From positions 229,941-292,030 of the forward strand of contig NZ_DOEH01000021.1 of assembly GCF_003533305.1 (NCBI RefSeq): 62,090 nt of DNA, in the 5' to 3' direction. Within the stretch, counting starts at the first letter, position 1. Each line of letters begins with the position of its first letter. The stretch is from Providencia sp. (GTDB lineage Bacteria > Pseudomonadota > Gammaproteobacteria > Enterobacterales > Enterobacteriaceae). Made by a program: the position numbers and the translations under genes. Below, in pieces: positions 29,498 to 39,591 of this stretch. Below the pieces are notes generated by a model. That model was not told where the DNA came from, searched no databases, and saw only the letters and a list, made by a program, of their open reading frames with translations.

Positions 29498-30641
29498 CGC
29501 GATTGTTATCTCCAGCAAAGTCCAGTGTCGGTGGCACTGGTAAATTTTTCGGTTTTTTCGGTCTGAGTCCACCCTCACTACGCCAACGGCGTAATTGATA
29601 AACCCATGCTAAAACTTCTGCTACCGCTGCATACAGCGCAACAGGGATACTTTGTCCTATTTCCGCATGACGATATAACGCACGCGCCAGCGGGGGGGCT
29701 TCTAGCTGCAATATTCGATGCTCTTCCCCAAGTTGTTTGATGCGTTGAGCAATAACGCCAGCGCCTTTGGCCAACACTTTTGGGGCTCCCATTCTTTTAT
29801 CGTCATATTTAAGCGCTACTGCATAGTGGGTCGGGTTAGTAACGATGACATCAGCACTCGGTACATCGGCCATCATACGATTACGCGCCATTGCCCGTTG
29901 CTGTTGGCGAATTTTCGCCTTGATATGTGGATCGCCTTCTTGTTGTTTAAACTCATCCTTAATTTCTTGACGGCTCATACGTAATTTTTTTAGATGAGAA
30001 CGGAATTGATAAAACACATCGAACGCCACCATCGGGATCAGCAAAAAGACAATTAAATATCCCGCAAAAATGACCTTTTCTAGCCCATTAGCAAGCGCAG
30101 TAACAGGCGCTTCCATCGCAAGATGTAAGAGCGATGGCCAACTTTGCCATAAAAATATAAACGTACCGAGCCCCACAAAGAATGACTTCAAAATGGCTTT
30201 GAAAAGCTCAGAAAGCGCATTCATCGAAAAAATTCGCTTTAATCCTTTTATCAAATCAAGCTTTTTCAAATCAAACTTAATTAGCTTACTATTAAAAACT
30301 AATCCACCAACCAATGACGACGCTGAGATCCCAACTAAGGCCAATCCCCCTATCACCGGAAATAATGCAAAAAGAGCTTCACTAACAACACGCCCTAAAT
30401 AACTGAGCATCAACCCCGTATTTTGTAAATAATGCCCATCAAAAATAAAACCTTGGCGTACGGTTTGACGTAGTTGATCCGCCAAATGCCCACCGCTAAG
30501 CCACAGCAAACTAATACCCGCTAACATCATCATTAATGAGTTTAATTCTTTCGAACGAACGATTTGCCCATCATCCCTAGCTTTTTCTTTTTTATGGGGG
30601 GTGGGCTCTTCTGTTTTTTCTACATCGCTTTCGTCGGACAC
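29490..30641 (-). CDS. flhB: Flagellar export switch protein FlhB
   Basis: 383 residues from a GTG start (VSDESDVEKTEEPTPHKKEK), matching the E. coli start MSDESD and length 382; GGA lies eight bases upstream. Four membrane helices (about 30-210) are followed by the cytoplasmic autocleavage domain with the NPTH motif (VIVTNPTHYAVALKYD) that switches export specificity. The last eight bases overlap flhA. Confidence 0.97.
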   Translation of the reverse strand: MSDESDVEKTEEPTPHKKEKARDDGQIVRSKELNSLMMMLAGISLLWLSGGHLADQLRQTVRQGFIFDGHYLQNTGLMLSYLGRVVSEALFALFPVIGGLALVGISASSLVGGLVFNSKLIKFDLKKLDLIKGLKRIFSMNALSELFKAILKSFFVGLGTFIFLWQSWPSLLHLAMEAPVTALANGLEKVIFAGYLIVFLLIPMVAFDVFYQFRSHLKKLRMSRQEIKDEFKQQEGDPHIKAKIRQQQRAMARNRMMADVPSADVIVTNPTHYAVALKYDDKRMGAPKVLAKGAGVIAQRIKQLGEEHRILQLEAPPLARALYRHAEIGQSIPVALYAAVAEVLAWVYQLRRWRSEGGLRPKKPKNLPVPPTLDFAGDNNRDG

Positions 30642-30670
30642 TTTTGTTCCAAAATTTAAACACAATATGA

Positions 30671-30699
30671 GTTATCGCTATAGCATGACAGACTGTCAA
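30671..30699 (-). promoter_or_regulatory. Candidate sigma-70 promoter for flhBA
   Basis: On the minus strand TTGACA, 17 bases, GATAAC, ending 29 bases before the flhB GTG. A perfect -35 with a moderate -10. Flagellar class II promoters usually depend on FlhDC and have poor -35 boxes, so the role of this one is inferred. Confidence 0.4.
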
Positions 30700-30902
30700 A
30701 AAATCAATGGTGGAAAATAGATGTACTTCAAGGGGGTTATTTGGCAATTGAACAATATGACAACAGTTTTGTGAACCGCGGTGCAAGGATGAATATTTAA
30801 TGAAAAATAAATGAGGAAAAATCAAATAAGCAATTGATTTATTAATTGACCAATTTTAATTAATATAGTTGAAAATCAATATGAAAATAAGGTCATTATG
30901 TT

Positions 30903-31460
30903 ATGGATATTTGCCACCTAGTTGCTCCGGATATCAATTTAGAAGATGCCCCAAAAGAAGCGGAGCGAATGCTTAGCTGGCTTAAACAACAAGGTATTAT
31001 TGATCCTATCTTTCAAGGCATTGAAGATGACGAAATCATTTATCGCCCGACCGCTGAATATAAAGAACCTGTTTTGTATGTGATTGATGACAATGTTGTA
31101 CCAACACAACTGCCAGAAAACACATTGAAAAACTATCTCACAATCGTGACTGAACGTACTGTATTTCACGCTGGTGGCAATGGCCTTGGTCTTTATTGCC
31201 CGCAATGTACCAGTGAACAAAGTGAACGTAGCAATGATTGGAGTGATACGGTAACCGATTGGTATGAGGGTAAACCTGAAAGTCTCGCATGCATTAATTG
31301 CGGCTTTGATGCGCCACTGTCCGGCTGGAAATTCGACCCTCAATGGGCATTTGGTCATCTTGGCTTTAGCTTTCATGATTGGGATCTCAGCGATGCTTTT
31401 ATTATGGAGTTTGAACAAACGCTTGGCAGTGAAATCATCGTTGTTTATCAACATGATTAG
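30903..31460 (+). CDS. Zinc-ribbon protein of unknown function
   Basis: 185 residues, acidic, no signal peptide or membrane segment, so probably cytoplasmic. Two Cys pairs, CPQC near residue 99 and CINC near residue 136, can hold one zinc ion (zinc ribbon). Trp- and His-rich C-terminus (FGHLGFSFHDWDLSD). I do not recognise the family. The start ATG has AAGG about ten bases upstream. It lies between flhB and the SseJ-like gene on the opposite strand to the flagellar genes, and ends at a hairpin at 31480-31521. It is not a known flagellar gene. Confidence 0.75.
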   Translation: MDICHLVAPDINLEDAPKEAERMLSWLKQQGIIDPIFQGIEDDEIIYRPTAEYKEPVLYVIDDNVVPTQLPENTLKNYLTIVTERTVFHAGGNGLGLYCPQCTSEQSERSNDWSDTVTDWYEGKPESLACINCGFDAPLSGWKFDPQWAFGHLGFSFHDWDLSDAFIMEFEQTLGSEIIVVYQHD

Positions 31461-31479
31461 TTATTAATATCAATTCAAC

Positions 31480-31521
31480 AGTAGGATTACTTGCACTTAA
31501 ATAAATACAAGTATTCCTACT
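31480..31521. terminator. Bidirectional terminator-like hairpin
   Basis: AGTAGGATTACTTG (31480-31493) and CAAGTATTCCTACT (31508-31521) pair over 14 bases with one mismatch. It lies just after the zinc-ribbon gene and before the SseJ-like gene. T-tracts are poor on both sides. Confidence 0.5.
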
Positions 31522-31678
31522 ATAAAACACATCATATATTATTAATTTTTATAAACTTTTTTTATAAAACCCTTACCCACTTAGAAATAATCTATATTTG
31601 ATATTTTATCAAATAAATACTTGGTATTTTACTCACACAAAACCCTTAGATTTAAGATTAATCAAAAAAGGTATTTTT

Positions 31679-32926
31679 ATGTACGTACAGCAGTATTCAA
31701 ATAATAGAAGAATACTTTCATGGAATAAACCTTCATTTAAAAAAGCATTTATTAATTTATTCACTAAAAATATAGTTAAAGTTAATTTATGCGATATACC
31801 AAAAACACCTAATACCCTAGTTGCAAATACTGCTATTGTAAATAATATTCCCTGCTTTGATGAGGTTGATTCTAGGCAAGAGATAAATAAACTAAATAAA
31901 GAGAATGATCACCCAAAATTTAAATTAGCTGCTTATATAGAAAAAAATAGAGAGCATTGTAATGGCATAGAAACACCAAATATCAGTGCCCTAAATCAAT
32001 CTCACAAAAAAGACATTATCGATTGCCTTAAACGGGTTATTGTCATTGGTGATAGTTTATCTGACTCCAAGGGCCGTATGTTTGCTAAAACTTTTGGAAT
32101 ACTGCCCTCGGCACCACAGTACCATAAAGGGAAATTTACCAATGGTTTTACTTGGCCTGAATTCCTTACTTCGCCACATTTCATGAAACATAAAACTATT
32201 GATACTCAGAATAATCGAGTCACCTATTCCCCTGTGACTCTAATGAATAAAGCTGAAGGCGGTGCAGTCGCGGGAAATTATAATCAGTTGATTCCAAAGT
32301 TCAAATTTATTTCAAACATGAAAAAACAAATAAATAAAATCAAATTTGAGGCTACAGACTTGGCAATTGTTTCCCTCGGAGCTAATGATTATGTAACTTT
32401 TGCTAAAGAAGACATTAATAAAGTTATCGATGACCAAATTAATTTAATTAAAAAAATGACTCAGCAAGGAGCAAAAAATATTTTAGTAATGGGGGTACCT
32501 AACCTAGCATCAACACCTTTCGCCAAAATACAATCCAGTACCTATAAAAATAAGATGAAAATAATTACACTCATTCATAATATAAGGCTAAAATTGCGAT
32601 TAAATAAAATTGCCTCTCAAGAAGATATAAATATTAAATTCTTTGACCTTTATAAGGCTATGGCCGAAATAACAAAAAAAGCTGAAGAACTAAATTTATT
32701 AAGCAGTTCTAATATTGAAGGCGATACCAAAAACCGACCTTATATTTTAGACAGGCCCTTTACGAAAGGTTATATTGGAGGAACAGGCTATATGGATACG
32801 GCTCCCAATTATCTATTTAATGATAGCGTCCACCCGACGCAAGAAGTTCACTCCATTATTTCAATGATATTAAACGATTTTATTGTGAAAGAGTATCAAA
32901 CCAAAAATAATTCGAATTACAAGTAA
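31679..32926 (+). CDS. SseJ-like GDSL (SGNH) acyltransferase/lipase, candidate effector
   Basis: 415 residues from ATG 31679 (AAGG seven bases upstream); an earlier TTG is rejected. The SGNH blocks are intact: GDSLSDSKGRMF (Ser126), the block III motif GANDY (Asn236), and the end motif FNDSVHPTQEVH (Asp382, His385). The stretches KFTNGFTWPEFLTSPHF and ILVMGVPNLASTPF are very close to Salmonella SseJ (408 aa), a SPI-2 effector that esterifies cholesterol on the vacuole. The first ~110 residues differ from SseJ and show no Sec signal, which is consistent with type III export but does not prove it. Very AT-rich, on the opposite strand to the flanking flagellar genes, so probably acquired. Substrate and secretion route are inference. 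Confidence 0.85.
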   Translation: MYVQQYSNNRRILSWNKPSFKKAFINLFTKNIVKVNLCDIPKTPNTLVANTAIVNNIPCFDEVDSRQEINKLNKENDHPKFKLAAYIEKNREHCNGIETPNISALNQSHKKDIIDCLKRVIVIGDSLSDSKGRMFAKTFGILPSAPQYHKGKFTNGFTWPEFLTSPHFMKHKTIDTQNNRVTYSPVTLMNKAEGGAVAGNYNQLIPKFKFISNMKKQINKIKFEATDLAIVSLGANDYVTFAKEDINKVIDDQINLIKKMTQQGAKNILVMGVPNLASTPFAKIQSSTYKNKMKIITLIHNIRLKLRLNKIASQEDINIKFFDLYKAMAEITKKAEELNLLSSSNIEGDTKNRPYILDRPFTKGYIGGTGYMDTAPNYLFNDSVHPTQEVHSIISMILNDFIVKEYQTKNNSNYK

Positions 32927-32937
32927 GCAGTAATTGA

Positions 32938-32980
32938 AGCTATCCCAAGAAACATCCATAAGTATGTAACTTGGGTAGCT
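32938..32980. terminator. Hairpin between SseJ-like gene and cheZ
   Basis: AGCTATCCCAAG (32938-32949) and CTTGGGTAGCT (32970-32980) pair with one bulged base between two converging genes. There is no T-tract, so factor-independent termination is uncertain. Confidence 0.4.
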
Positions 32981-33019
32981 GAGAGCTGCTCTGTAGCCCG
33001 AAGTATGATAGGAATTGAT

Positions 33020-33658
33020 TTAGAATCCTAACTCATCAAGTAAATCATCCACCTGCGATTGTGATGCCATCACATTCACACCTTCTTTATTAATTTGCGG
33101 ACCATTCAGTAAACTATCAGTTTGCTGCTTCGCACGCATTTCTGGTGGTGTGTTTTCCACTAACAGCGCGAGAAGCTGTTTCTCTGCTTCTTCAACGACT
33201 TCCATCATTTTTTTAATAACTTGGCCGGTTAAATCCTGGAAATCTTGCGCCATCATAATTTCTAACAGTTCAGCTTTAGTTGTTTCACTGTCTTCAATCA
33301 CTTGCGTTAAAAATGCTTGAGTTGCCCCTTGCAGTTCAACAGAAACACCTTCTGCCTCTGAATTTTGCCATTGTTGCTGCAATTCAATCGCATCTTTGTT
33401 CATTTTCACTTGTAATGGCTTAATCACATCAATGCCATTAAGTGTTTTTTCTGCTGCCTGAGCGGTCATTTGAGCAATATAGCGTAACCTGTCTTTCCCA
33501 TCAGGAATACTGGCTACCGCTTGCTGAACACTTTTTTCAAGACCAAGCTCACGCATGCTCTCTCTAAGTGTTCTCATTAAAGTACCAATTCGAGTAATAA
33601 CTTGTTTTAAGTCTTCGTTACCATTTCGATTGCTTTGTAAAAATGTTGATTCAGTCAT
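33020..33658 (-). CDS. cheZ: CheY-P phosphatase CheZ
   Basis: 212 residues from the ATG behind AGGAG; a TTG six codons earlier is rejected. Long helical hairpin with the catalytic glutamine motif AQDFQDLTGQVIKKMM, and the C-terminal CheY-P-binding peptide QVDDLLDELGF. Removes phosphate from CheY at the chemoreceptor array. Last gene of the leftward chemotaxis operon. Confidence 0.97.
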   Translation of the reverse strand: MTESTFLQSNRNGNEDLKQVITRIGTLMRTLRESMRELGLEKSVQQAVASIPDGKDRLRYIAQMTAQAAEKTLNGIDVIKPLQVKMNKDAIELQQQWQNSEAEGVSVELQGATQAFLTQVIEDSETTKAELLEIMMAQDFQDLTGQVIKKMMEVVEEAEKQLLALLVENTPPEMRAKQQTDSLLNGPQINKEGVNVMASQSQVDDLLDELGF

Positions 33659-33682
33659 CACAGTCTCCTTTAACAAGTGCGC

Positions 33683-34075
33683 TTATTGCAGTCCCATTTT
33701 TTCGAATACTTTATTAAGTTTTTCTTCTAAAATGGCAGCTGTAAATGGCTTCACAACATACCCACTTGCACCAGCTTGTGCTGCGGCAATGATATTTTCC
33801 TTTTTCGCTTCAGCGGTAACCATTAATACAGGAATATGCTTGAGCGCTTCATCACCACGAATAGTTTTGAGTAACTCTAAACCGTCCATATTTGGCATAT
33901 TCCAATCTGCGACGACGAAATCAATATTTCCAGTACGAATTTTATCTAATGCATCAACGCCATCTTCAGCTTCTTCTATTTTATTAAATCCAAGCTCTTT
34001 TAATAAGTTACGTACGATACGACGCATTGTGGAAAAATCATCAACAACCAAAAAACTAAGATCTTTAGCGGCCAT
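33683..34075 (-). CDS. cheY: Chemotaxis response regulator CheY
   Basis: 130 residues from the ATG behind AAGGAG; an upstream TTG start is rejected. Single receiver domain with Asp12, Asp13 and phospho-acceptor Asp57 ([12 protein letters not shown]), then the usual Thr (VMVTAEA) and Lys (VVKPF). When phosphorylated by CheA it binds FliM and reverses the motor. 24 bases before cheZ. Confidence 0.98.
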   Translation of the reverse strand: MAAKDLSFLVVDDFSTMRRIVRNLLKELGFNKIEEAEDGVDALDKIRTGNIDFVVADWNMPNMDGLELLKTIRGDEALKHIPVLMVTAEAKKENIIAAAQAGASGYVVKPFTAAILEEKLNKVFEKMGLQ

Positions 34076-34115
34076 AACCACTCCTTCAAAATACAATAGT
34101 GAATATCTGTAACAG

Positions 34116-35183
34116 TTATGCCGTTACAGAAGAAAGTTTTGCTAAAATACTTGGTGCAATTTTAAGAATATCTTGCACTTCATCTACAGCATCCATTTCG
34201 ATAGCAGCTCGCGGCATACCAAATACCACACAACTACTTTCGTTTTGAGCATAGGTAATTGCACCTTGCTTACGTAAATTTAAGAGTCCTTTTGCACCGT
34301 CCATACCCATTCCGGTTAATAAGACACCGACACATTTACGCCCGACACATTGAGCTACTGAATCAAAGAGGACATCAACAGAAGGCCGATGACGATTTAC
34401 CGGTTCACTTTGCTGCAAAATAACTTGAAAACCTTTGCCTTTATCAGCAATCAACATATGCGAATCACCAGGTGCAATGTAGGCATAACCTTTTTGCAAT
34501 AATTCATTGTGCTCAGCTTCTTTTACCGTTAGCACACACAGTTTATTAAGTCGTTCAGCGAACGAGCGCGTAAATCCGGCTGGCATATGTTGCGTAATGA
34601 CCACAGGCGGACATTCACGAGGCAACATTTCTAAAAACTGACGTATCGCTTCAGTTCCCCCCGTTGATGCACCAACTGCAATAACGCGACTATGGCATAC
34701 ATGCGGGGAAAGCGGTTTCGCAAATGTTGTAGATTCTGACGCTTTATTTTCGACTCGTGCAAAACGAGTACGCTGCGTGATTTTCGACATCGCTGCCGCG
34801 CGAATTTTCTCTCCAATCAAGTCACGATAACTCATCATGGTTTCACGAATACCAATCTGTGGTTTAGTGACAAAATCGACCGCGCCTAGCTCTAAAGCTT
34901 TTAATGTAACTTCAGAACCTTTTGAGGTTAATGTTGATACCATCACAACAGGCATAGGATGAAGTCGCATCAATTTCTCAAGAAAATCAATACCATCCAT
35001 GCGAGGCATTTCAACATCAAGCGTGATCACGTCAGGAACAAGTTGCTTAATCAAATCACGCGCGACATAAGGATCAGGCGCAGTATCAACCACCTCCATA
35101 TCAGGATGGCTGTTGATAATTTCCCGCATTAATTGGCGCATCAGTGCGGAGTCATCAACGCAAAGCACTTTAATTTTTTTCAC
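34116..35183 (-). CDS. cheB: Receptor methylesterase/deamidase CheB
   Basis: 355 residues. GTG start overlapping the cheR stop by one base (TAGTG), with GGAGGGGG upstream. N-terminal receiver domain (Asp56 in [13 protein letters not shown]), linker, C-terminal methylesterase with the nucleophile motif GASTGGTEA, the TQHMPAGFT histidine and the GMGMDGAKG end motif. Removes methyl groups from the two MCPs encoded upstream. Confidence 0.97.
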   Translation of the reverse strand: MKKIKVLCVDDSALMRQLMREIINSHPDMEVVDTAPDPYVARDLIKQLVPDVITLDVEMPRMDGIDFLEKLMRLHPMPVVMVSTLTSKGSEVTLKALELGAVDFVTKPQIGIRETMMSYRDLIGEKIRAAAMSKITQRTRFARVENKASESTTFAKPLSPHVCHSRVIAVGASTGGTEAIRQFLEMLPRECPPVVITQHMPAGFTRSFAERLNKLCVLTVKEAEHNELLQKGYAYIAPGDSHMLIADKGKGFQVILQQSEPVNRHRPSVDVLFDSVAQCVGRKCVGVLLTGMGMDGAKGLLNLRKQGAITYAQNESSCVVFGMPRAAIEMDAVDEVQDILKIAPSILAKLSSVTA

Positions 35184-36019
35184 TACCCCCTCCTTCCAGC
35201 TTGTACGCTGTAGACGGTTTGTCCTTTAATCACGAAACTTTGCGACAATTGAGATAAATTTTCAGAATGACCGATAAACAACAAGCCATCTGGTTTAAGT
35301 AATGTGGCAAATCGTTCAAGCATTTTCATTTGCATTTCTTTATCAAAATAAATCATGACATTACGACAAAAAATAGCATCGAAGCGATGCTGTAATTGCC
35401 AGTCGTTGTCACTCAGATTTAAATAACGAAATTCAATCATTTGCCGCAATGCCGGTTTAACTCGAGCGTAGCCTTCAAACTCACCGACACCTTTCATAAA
35501 ATTACGTTGCCTTTGCAAAGCACTTAAGGATTTGAGTTCTTCAACACGATAAACGCCTTGCTTGGCTTTATCTAAAACCTCGGTATCGATATCACTAGCT
35601 ATCACTTTGGCATTAATTGCATGGGGCCCTAAAACATCGCTCAATGTCATCGCGATTGAGTAAGGCTCTTCCCCTGTCGAAGATGCCGCACACCAAATGT
35701 TAATATTGCTGTCTTTTCGTGTGCGAATAAAATCTGATAAGGTTACAAAATGATGTGGTTCACGAAAAAATGCCGTTAGGTTGGTCGTTAATGCGTTCAC
35801 GAAAGCCTGCCATTCTGGATTCGATGGCTCCCGCTCTAACATACGTAGATAATCAGTAAAATTGTCGATATTACAGTCACGTAACCGTTTTAATAACCGA
35901 TTATAGACCATACTTTTTTTATTCATGGTAAGGACAATGCCTGATTTTTTATGAATAAATCGACAAACCCGACCAAAGTCTTCATCGGTCAATGGTTCTA
36001 TTTGTGGTACAAAAAGCAT
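35183..36019 (-). CDS. cheR: Chemoreceptor methyltransferase CheR
   Basis: 278 residues if started at the ATG 36019 ([15 protein letters not shown]); E. coli has 286. A TTG start 24 codons upstream is possible. N-terminal helical domain ([10 protein letters not shown]), then the SAM-binding domain with [18 protein letters not shown] and [16 protein letters not shown]. Methylates receptor glutamates. It can dock on the NWETF tail of the larger MCP encoded at 37801-39486. Confidence 0.95.
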   Translation of the reverse strand: MLFVPQIEPLTDEDFGRVCRFIHKKSGIVLTMNKKSMVYNRLLKRLRDCNIDNFTDYLRMLEREPSNPEWQAFVNALTTNLTAFFREPHHFVTLSDFIRTRKDSNINIWCAASSTGEEPYSIAMTLSDVLGPHAINAKVIASDIDTEVLDKAKQGVYRVEELKSLSALQRQRNFMKGVGEFEGYARVKPALRQMIEFRYLNLSDNDWQLQHRFDAIFCRNVMIYFDKEMQMKMLERFATLLKPDGLLFIGHSENLSQLSQSFVIKGQTVYSVQAGRRG

Positions 36020-36109
36020 CGTACTTGTCGCCCTATTCAATAAAACCCCAGAGGTAGCCTTCAATTGGTGGCCAGACTCTGAGGTTAACAACGCTATTGT
36101 TGATTAAAT

Positions 36110-37675
36110 TCACCGTTTAATGCGGCTTGTTTGGTTGTCTGGTAGTTCAAAGAATGCAACGGTATCCACTAAGTTATTAGCTTGATCTTCAAGCGCTGCC
36201 GTTGCGCTTGTTGACTGCTCAACTAAAGCCGCATTTTGTTGCGTTACTAAATCCATCTGACTCACTGCGGTAGCGACTTGCTCAATACCTCGGCTTTGCT
36301 CATTCGATGCAGATGCAATACTCCCCATTAATTCAGTTACTTGATTAACCGCAGCAACCAATTCATTCATGGTTTGCCCTGCTTCATTAACTAAGAGGGA
36401 ACCTTGGCTAACCCGGCCAACAGATTCATCGATAAGTGCTTTAATTTCTTTTGCTGCTTCAGCGCTACGTTGTGCTAATGCGCGAACTTCACCAGCAACA
36501 ACAGAGAATCCCCGACCTTGCTCACCAGCTCGAGCCGCTTCAACTGCTGCATTAAGGGCTAAAATGTTAGTTTGAAATGCAATACCATCAATCACACTAA
36601 TAATTGCGCTGATTTTTTGCGAGCTATGAGAAATCGACGTCATCGTTGCAATAACATCAATCGTGATTTCACCACCTTTTGTTGCCGTTTTTGATGCACT
36701 GACTGCCAATTCACTAGCTTGACGTGCATTGTCTGCATTTTGTTTCACTGTCGCGGTGAGTTCTTCCATACTCGCAGCAGTTTCTTCTAATGAGGCAGCT
36801 TGCTGTTCAGTACGCGATGATAAGTTGTTATTGCCTAATGCTATCTCACGAATACCGGTATACATTTGATCGGTGTTAGAACGTAATGCCGTAATCGACG
36901 TCGCGAGTGAATTTTGCATTAATTTCAATTGTTCAAATACGTATCCAATTTCATCACGCGTGGTCACTTCAATCTTTTGATTTAATTTACCTTCGGCAAC
37001 TTTAGTAAAATGTTCACTCATGCTACTTAATGGTTTGATAACTTTTCGTTTCATCCAATAATGCGCAAATGTTGTCACCAAAATAATAATGACGATAACT
37101 GAAAGGAATGAACTCCAAGCGAAAGTATTATAGAGCCTTGCCGCTTCTAAGGATTCTTGATCTTCAATTTTGATTAATGCTAAATAATCATTAATCATTC
37201 CTAATAACTGATCTTGATGAGCTTGTGCAGGCAGTGAAATATAAGAAGCGACATCATTGTTATCAAGGTGAGTATTTAATGCATTAAGTACGGTAATAAA
37301 TGCTTGGTATTTGTCCTCAAGAGCTGCAAGATTTTCTTTTTCGGACAAAATAGGTTGAATTTTGAAAGATTCATAATCTTTCGCAGCTTCTGCCATAAAC
37401 CGGTCAAACGTCGTTTTCGTTTCTTCGATAAGTGGCGCGTTATCACCTACTTTTAAAAGCAATGCAATTTGAGTAAGACTATTTCGAGCCTGCATTAAAT
37501 CTTTATTTATTTCTTCTAATAATGCACTTTTTTTAGCGCCTAAATCGATACGCTCTAAAGAGTTTAATTCACTCGTGACTATTGCGACAGAAACCCCGCT
37601 CGATACAATTTGCATCCCGCAAAATAAAAAAAGCAATAGATATAAACTTACTGAAATTCGTATATTACCAAACAT
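36110..37675 (-). CDS. Methyl-accepting chemotaxis protein without CheR tail
   Basis: 521 residues. Membrane helix about 6-32, periplasmic ligand-binding four-helix domain about 33-188, second helix about 190-210, HAMP, then the signalling hairpin with the invariant tip ([20 protein letters not shown], then [13 protein letters not shown]). It ends NQTSRIKR and lacks the NWETF-type pentapeptide. It is therefore a low-abundance type receptor like Tap/Trg that needs its neighbour for adaptation. Its ligand cannot be told from sequence. It follows the other MCP gene after 125 bases. Confidence 0.92.
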   Translation of the reverse strand: MFGNIRISVSLYLLLFLFCGMQIVSSGVSVAIVTSELNSLERIDLGAKKSALLEEINKDLMQARNSLTQIALLLKVGDNAPLIEETKTTFDRFMAEAAKDYESFKIQPILSEKENLAALEDKYQAFITVLNALNTHLDNNDVASYISLPAQAHQDQLLGMINDYLALIKIEDQESLEAARLYNTFAWSSFLSVIVIIILVTTFAHYWMKRKVIKPLSSMSEHFTKVAEGKLNQKIEVTTRDEIGYVFEQLKLMQNSLATSITALRSNTDQMYTGIREIALGNNNLSSRTEQQAASLEETAASMEELTATVKQNADNARQASELAVSASKTATKGGEITIDVIATMTSISHSSQKISAIISVIDGIAFQTNILALNAAVEAARAGEQGRGFSVVAGEVRALAQRSAEAAKEIKALIDESVGRVSQGSLLVNEAGQTMNELVAAVNQVTELMGSIASASNEQSRGIEQVATAVSQMDLVTQQNAALVEQSTSATAALEDQANNLVDTVAFFELPDNQTSRIKR

Positions 37676-37699
37676 ATAACCCCCACTTACGCCAACCAG

Positions 37700-37741
37700 G
37701 TTTCTGTAGATTTAAGCATCAATTTTGCGATATACAGAAAC
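37700..37741. repeat. Inverted repeat between the two MCP genes
   Basis: GTTTCTGTA (37700-37708) and TACAGAAAC (37733-37741) are perfect 9-base arms around a 24-base loop, 25 bases upstream of the downstream MCP. It could form an attenuating or mRNA-processing hairpin within the operon; no T-tract follows on the minus strand. Confidence 0.4.
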
Positions 37742-37800
37742 GCTGCAAAGTTGCTACCTAATAAGGTAATAACTTCACAGCGCTAAACTGTGCTTAACCT

Positions 37801-39486
37801 TTAGAACGTTTCCCAATTATCATCATTTTTATGATCCTTAGATGATAATTTAGCTAGATCCGGGGTTTTAACGATATTTGAAATCGTCCTTGCCGCCGGC
37901 TTTGTATTACGCACTTCCGTGTGTTTTAACGCCGGTAGACGGAAAATAGAAATGAGCTGTGACAGTTTTGCAACCTGTTCTTCCAACACATTTGCCGCTA
38001 CCGCCGATTGCTCAACCAGTGACGCATTTTGCTGAGTCACTTTGTCCATTTCAGCGACTGCTATGCTGACTTGTGAAATACCTTTACTTTGCTCATCAGA
38101 TGCAGTGGCAATATGAGACATAATGTCTGTGACCCGCGTGACCGACTCAACAATCTTGGTCATCGTTTCACCCGCATCTTCAGCTTGACGAGCGCCAGTG
38201 CCCGTTCTTGAAACAGAATCTTCGATGAGCGTTTTAATTTCTTTTGCTGCATCGGCACTGCGCTGAGCTAAGTTACGGACTTCATCGGCAACGACAGCAA
38301 AGCCACGACCATGTTCCCCAGCACGTGCTGCTTCAACGGCTGCATTTAGTGCTAAGATATTGGTTTGAAAAGCAATACTATCAATAACAGCGGTAATATC
38401 AGATATTTTTTGTGAGCTATCGGCAATATTAAGCATGGTGCTAACGACATTAGAGACAACTTTCCCGCCTTCTTTCGCAATCACCGACGCTTGATTCGCA
38501 AACTCACTCGCTTGATGAGCATATTCGGTATTTTGTTTTACCGTCGCTGTTAACTCACTCATACTCGCCGAAGTCTCTTCTAGACAAGCAACCTGCTGCT
38601 CTGTTCTAGATGAAAGATCATTATTTCCGGCGGCAATTTCAGTCGTTCCTTGATAAATAGTTTCGCTACCATCAAGTACACCACGCACCGTATTAATAAG
38701 CTCTTGCTGCATGTGTTGCACACCTCGAGCAAGTTCGCCTATTTCATTATTGGCGTTGGTATCAACCTTCGGTGTTAAATCTCCGGCTGCAAAGACTTTA
38801 ATACGTTCAATCAATAAAGTTAGTGGCTCAATAATACCTTTACGTACATATCGGTAACTTAATAAGCCCACAAATGCTAACGTAATCGATAAAATCACTA
38901 GCATATAAAGTGATTGGCGGTAATTATTGTCTGCATTGACAACTTCAGCCTGAAAATCGGCAGAAATATCAGCGAAATAGGCATTGAACTGTTCTTCAAA
39001 TTTAACTTGAAGACCTGAGGTTCGATGCGCATAAAACTTTTCTAAATCACCTTTTTCTGCATATTCACCTAAGGTAACTAATGCATTACGATAATCTTCA
39101 TAGGTCGCAAATAATTTCTCGAACTTAGCTTTATCATAGGTCGAGCTTTGCATCAGTTTGTTGTAACGAACATACGCATCATCTGCAGATTTAAAATTAC
39201 GTTTAGCTGCTTTAATTAAATCTTCTGTTGTTGAATCATCTTGAATTTTTCGACCTTCTAATAAATAGGCATTTACTGACCGATTTAAGTTGGCACGAGC
39301 TTGTAATAAGTTAACCCAGCTTTCAGTTAATACTTGTCTTTGGCGTTGGAGCGAATTTAAATAATTAATACTGTCACTGTTATCACCGAGCTTGTTAAAC
39401 ATCAAACCACTAGATACCAGTTGCAATAAAATAAAAATAAAAATGACGGACAAAAGTCCTGATACGATCTTAATTCGACTATACAT
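37801..39486 (-). CDS. Methyl-accepting chemotaxis protein with NWETF tail (Tar/Tsr type)
   Basis: 561 residues. Membrane helices at about 7-30 and 191-212 flank a four-helix periplasmic sensor. Then come HAMP, methylation helices and the conserved tip ([20 protein letters not shown]). The last five residues are NWETF, the docking peptide for CheR and CheB seen in high-abundance receptors. It has its own sigma-28-type promoter at 39521-39547. Whether it senses aspartate, serine or something else cannot be read here. Confidence 0.94.
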   Translation of the reverse strand: MYSRIKIVSGLLSVIFIFILLQLVSSGLMFNKLGDNSDSINYLNSLQRQRQVLTESWVNLLQARANLNRSVNAYLLEGRKIQDDSTTEDLIKAAKRNFKSADDAYVRYNKLMQSSTYDKAKFEKLFATYEDYRNALVTLGEYAEKGDLEKFYAHRTSGLQVKFEEQFNAYFADISADFQAEVVNADNNYRQSLYMLVILSITLAFVGLLSYRYVRKGIIEPLTLLIERIKVFAAGDLTPKVDTNANNEIGELARGVQHMQQELINTVRGVLDGSETIYQGTTEIAAGNNDLSSRTEQQVACLEETSASMSELTATVKQNTEYAHQASEFANQASVIAKEGGKVVSNVVSTMLNIADSSQKISDITAVIDSIAFQTNILALNAAVEAARAGEHGRGFAVVADEVRNLAQRSADAAKEIKTLIEDSVSRTGTGARQAEDAGETMTKIVESVTRVTDIMSHIATASDEQSKGISQVSIAVAEMDKVTQQNASLVEQSAVAANVLEEQVAKLSQLISIFRLPALKHTEVRNTKPAARTISNIVKTPDLAKLSSKDHKNDDNWETF

Positions 39487-39520
39487 GACGTTTTACTAAC
39501 ATTATTTTGTTGTATTTTGG

Positions 39521-39547
39521 ATATCGGTCATTCAACTAAAAACTTTA
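39521..39547 (-). promoter_or_regulatory. Sigma-28 (FliA) promoter for the MCP-cheRBYZ operon
   Basis: On the minus strand TAAAGTTT (perfect -35 block), 11 bases, ACCGATAT (two mismatches to GCCGATAA), 34 bases before the MCP ATG. Matches the class III tar operon promoter of E. coli. Confidence 0.82.
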
Positions 39548-39591
39548 GTTAATGAGATATTAATATTTGAGCAATGAATAAAGCTGAGTTG

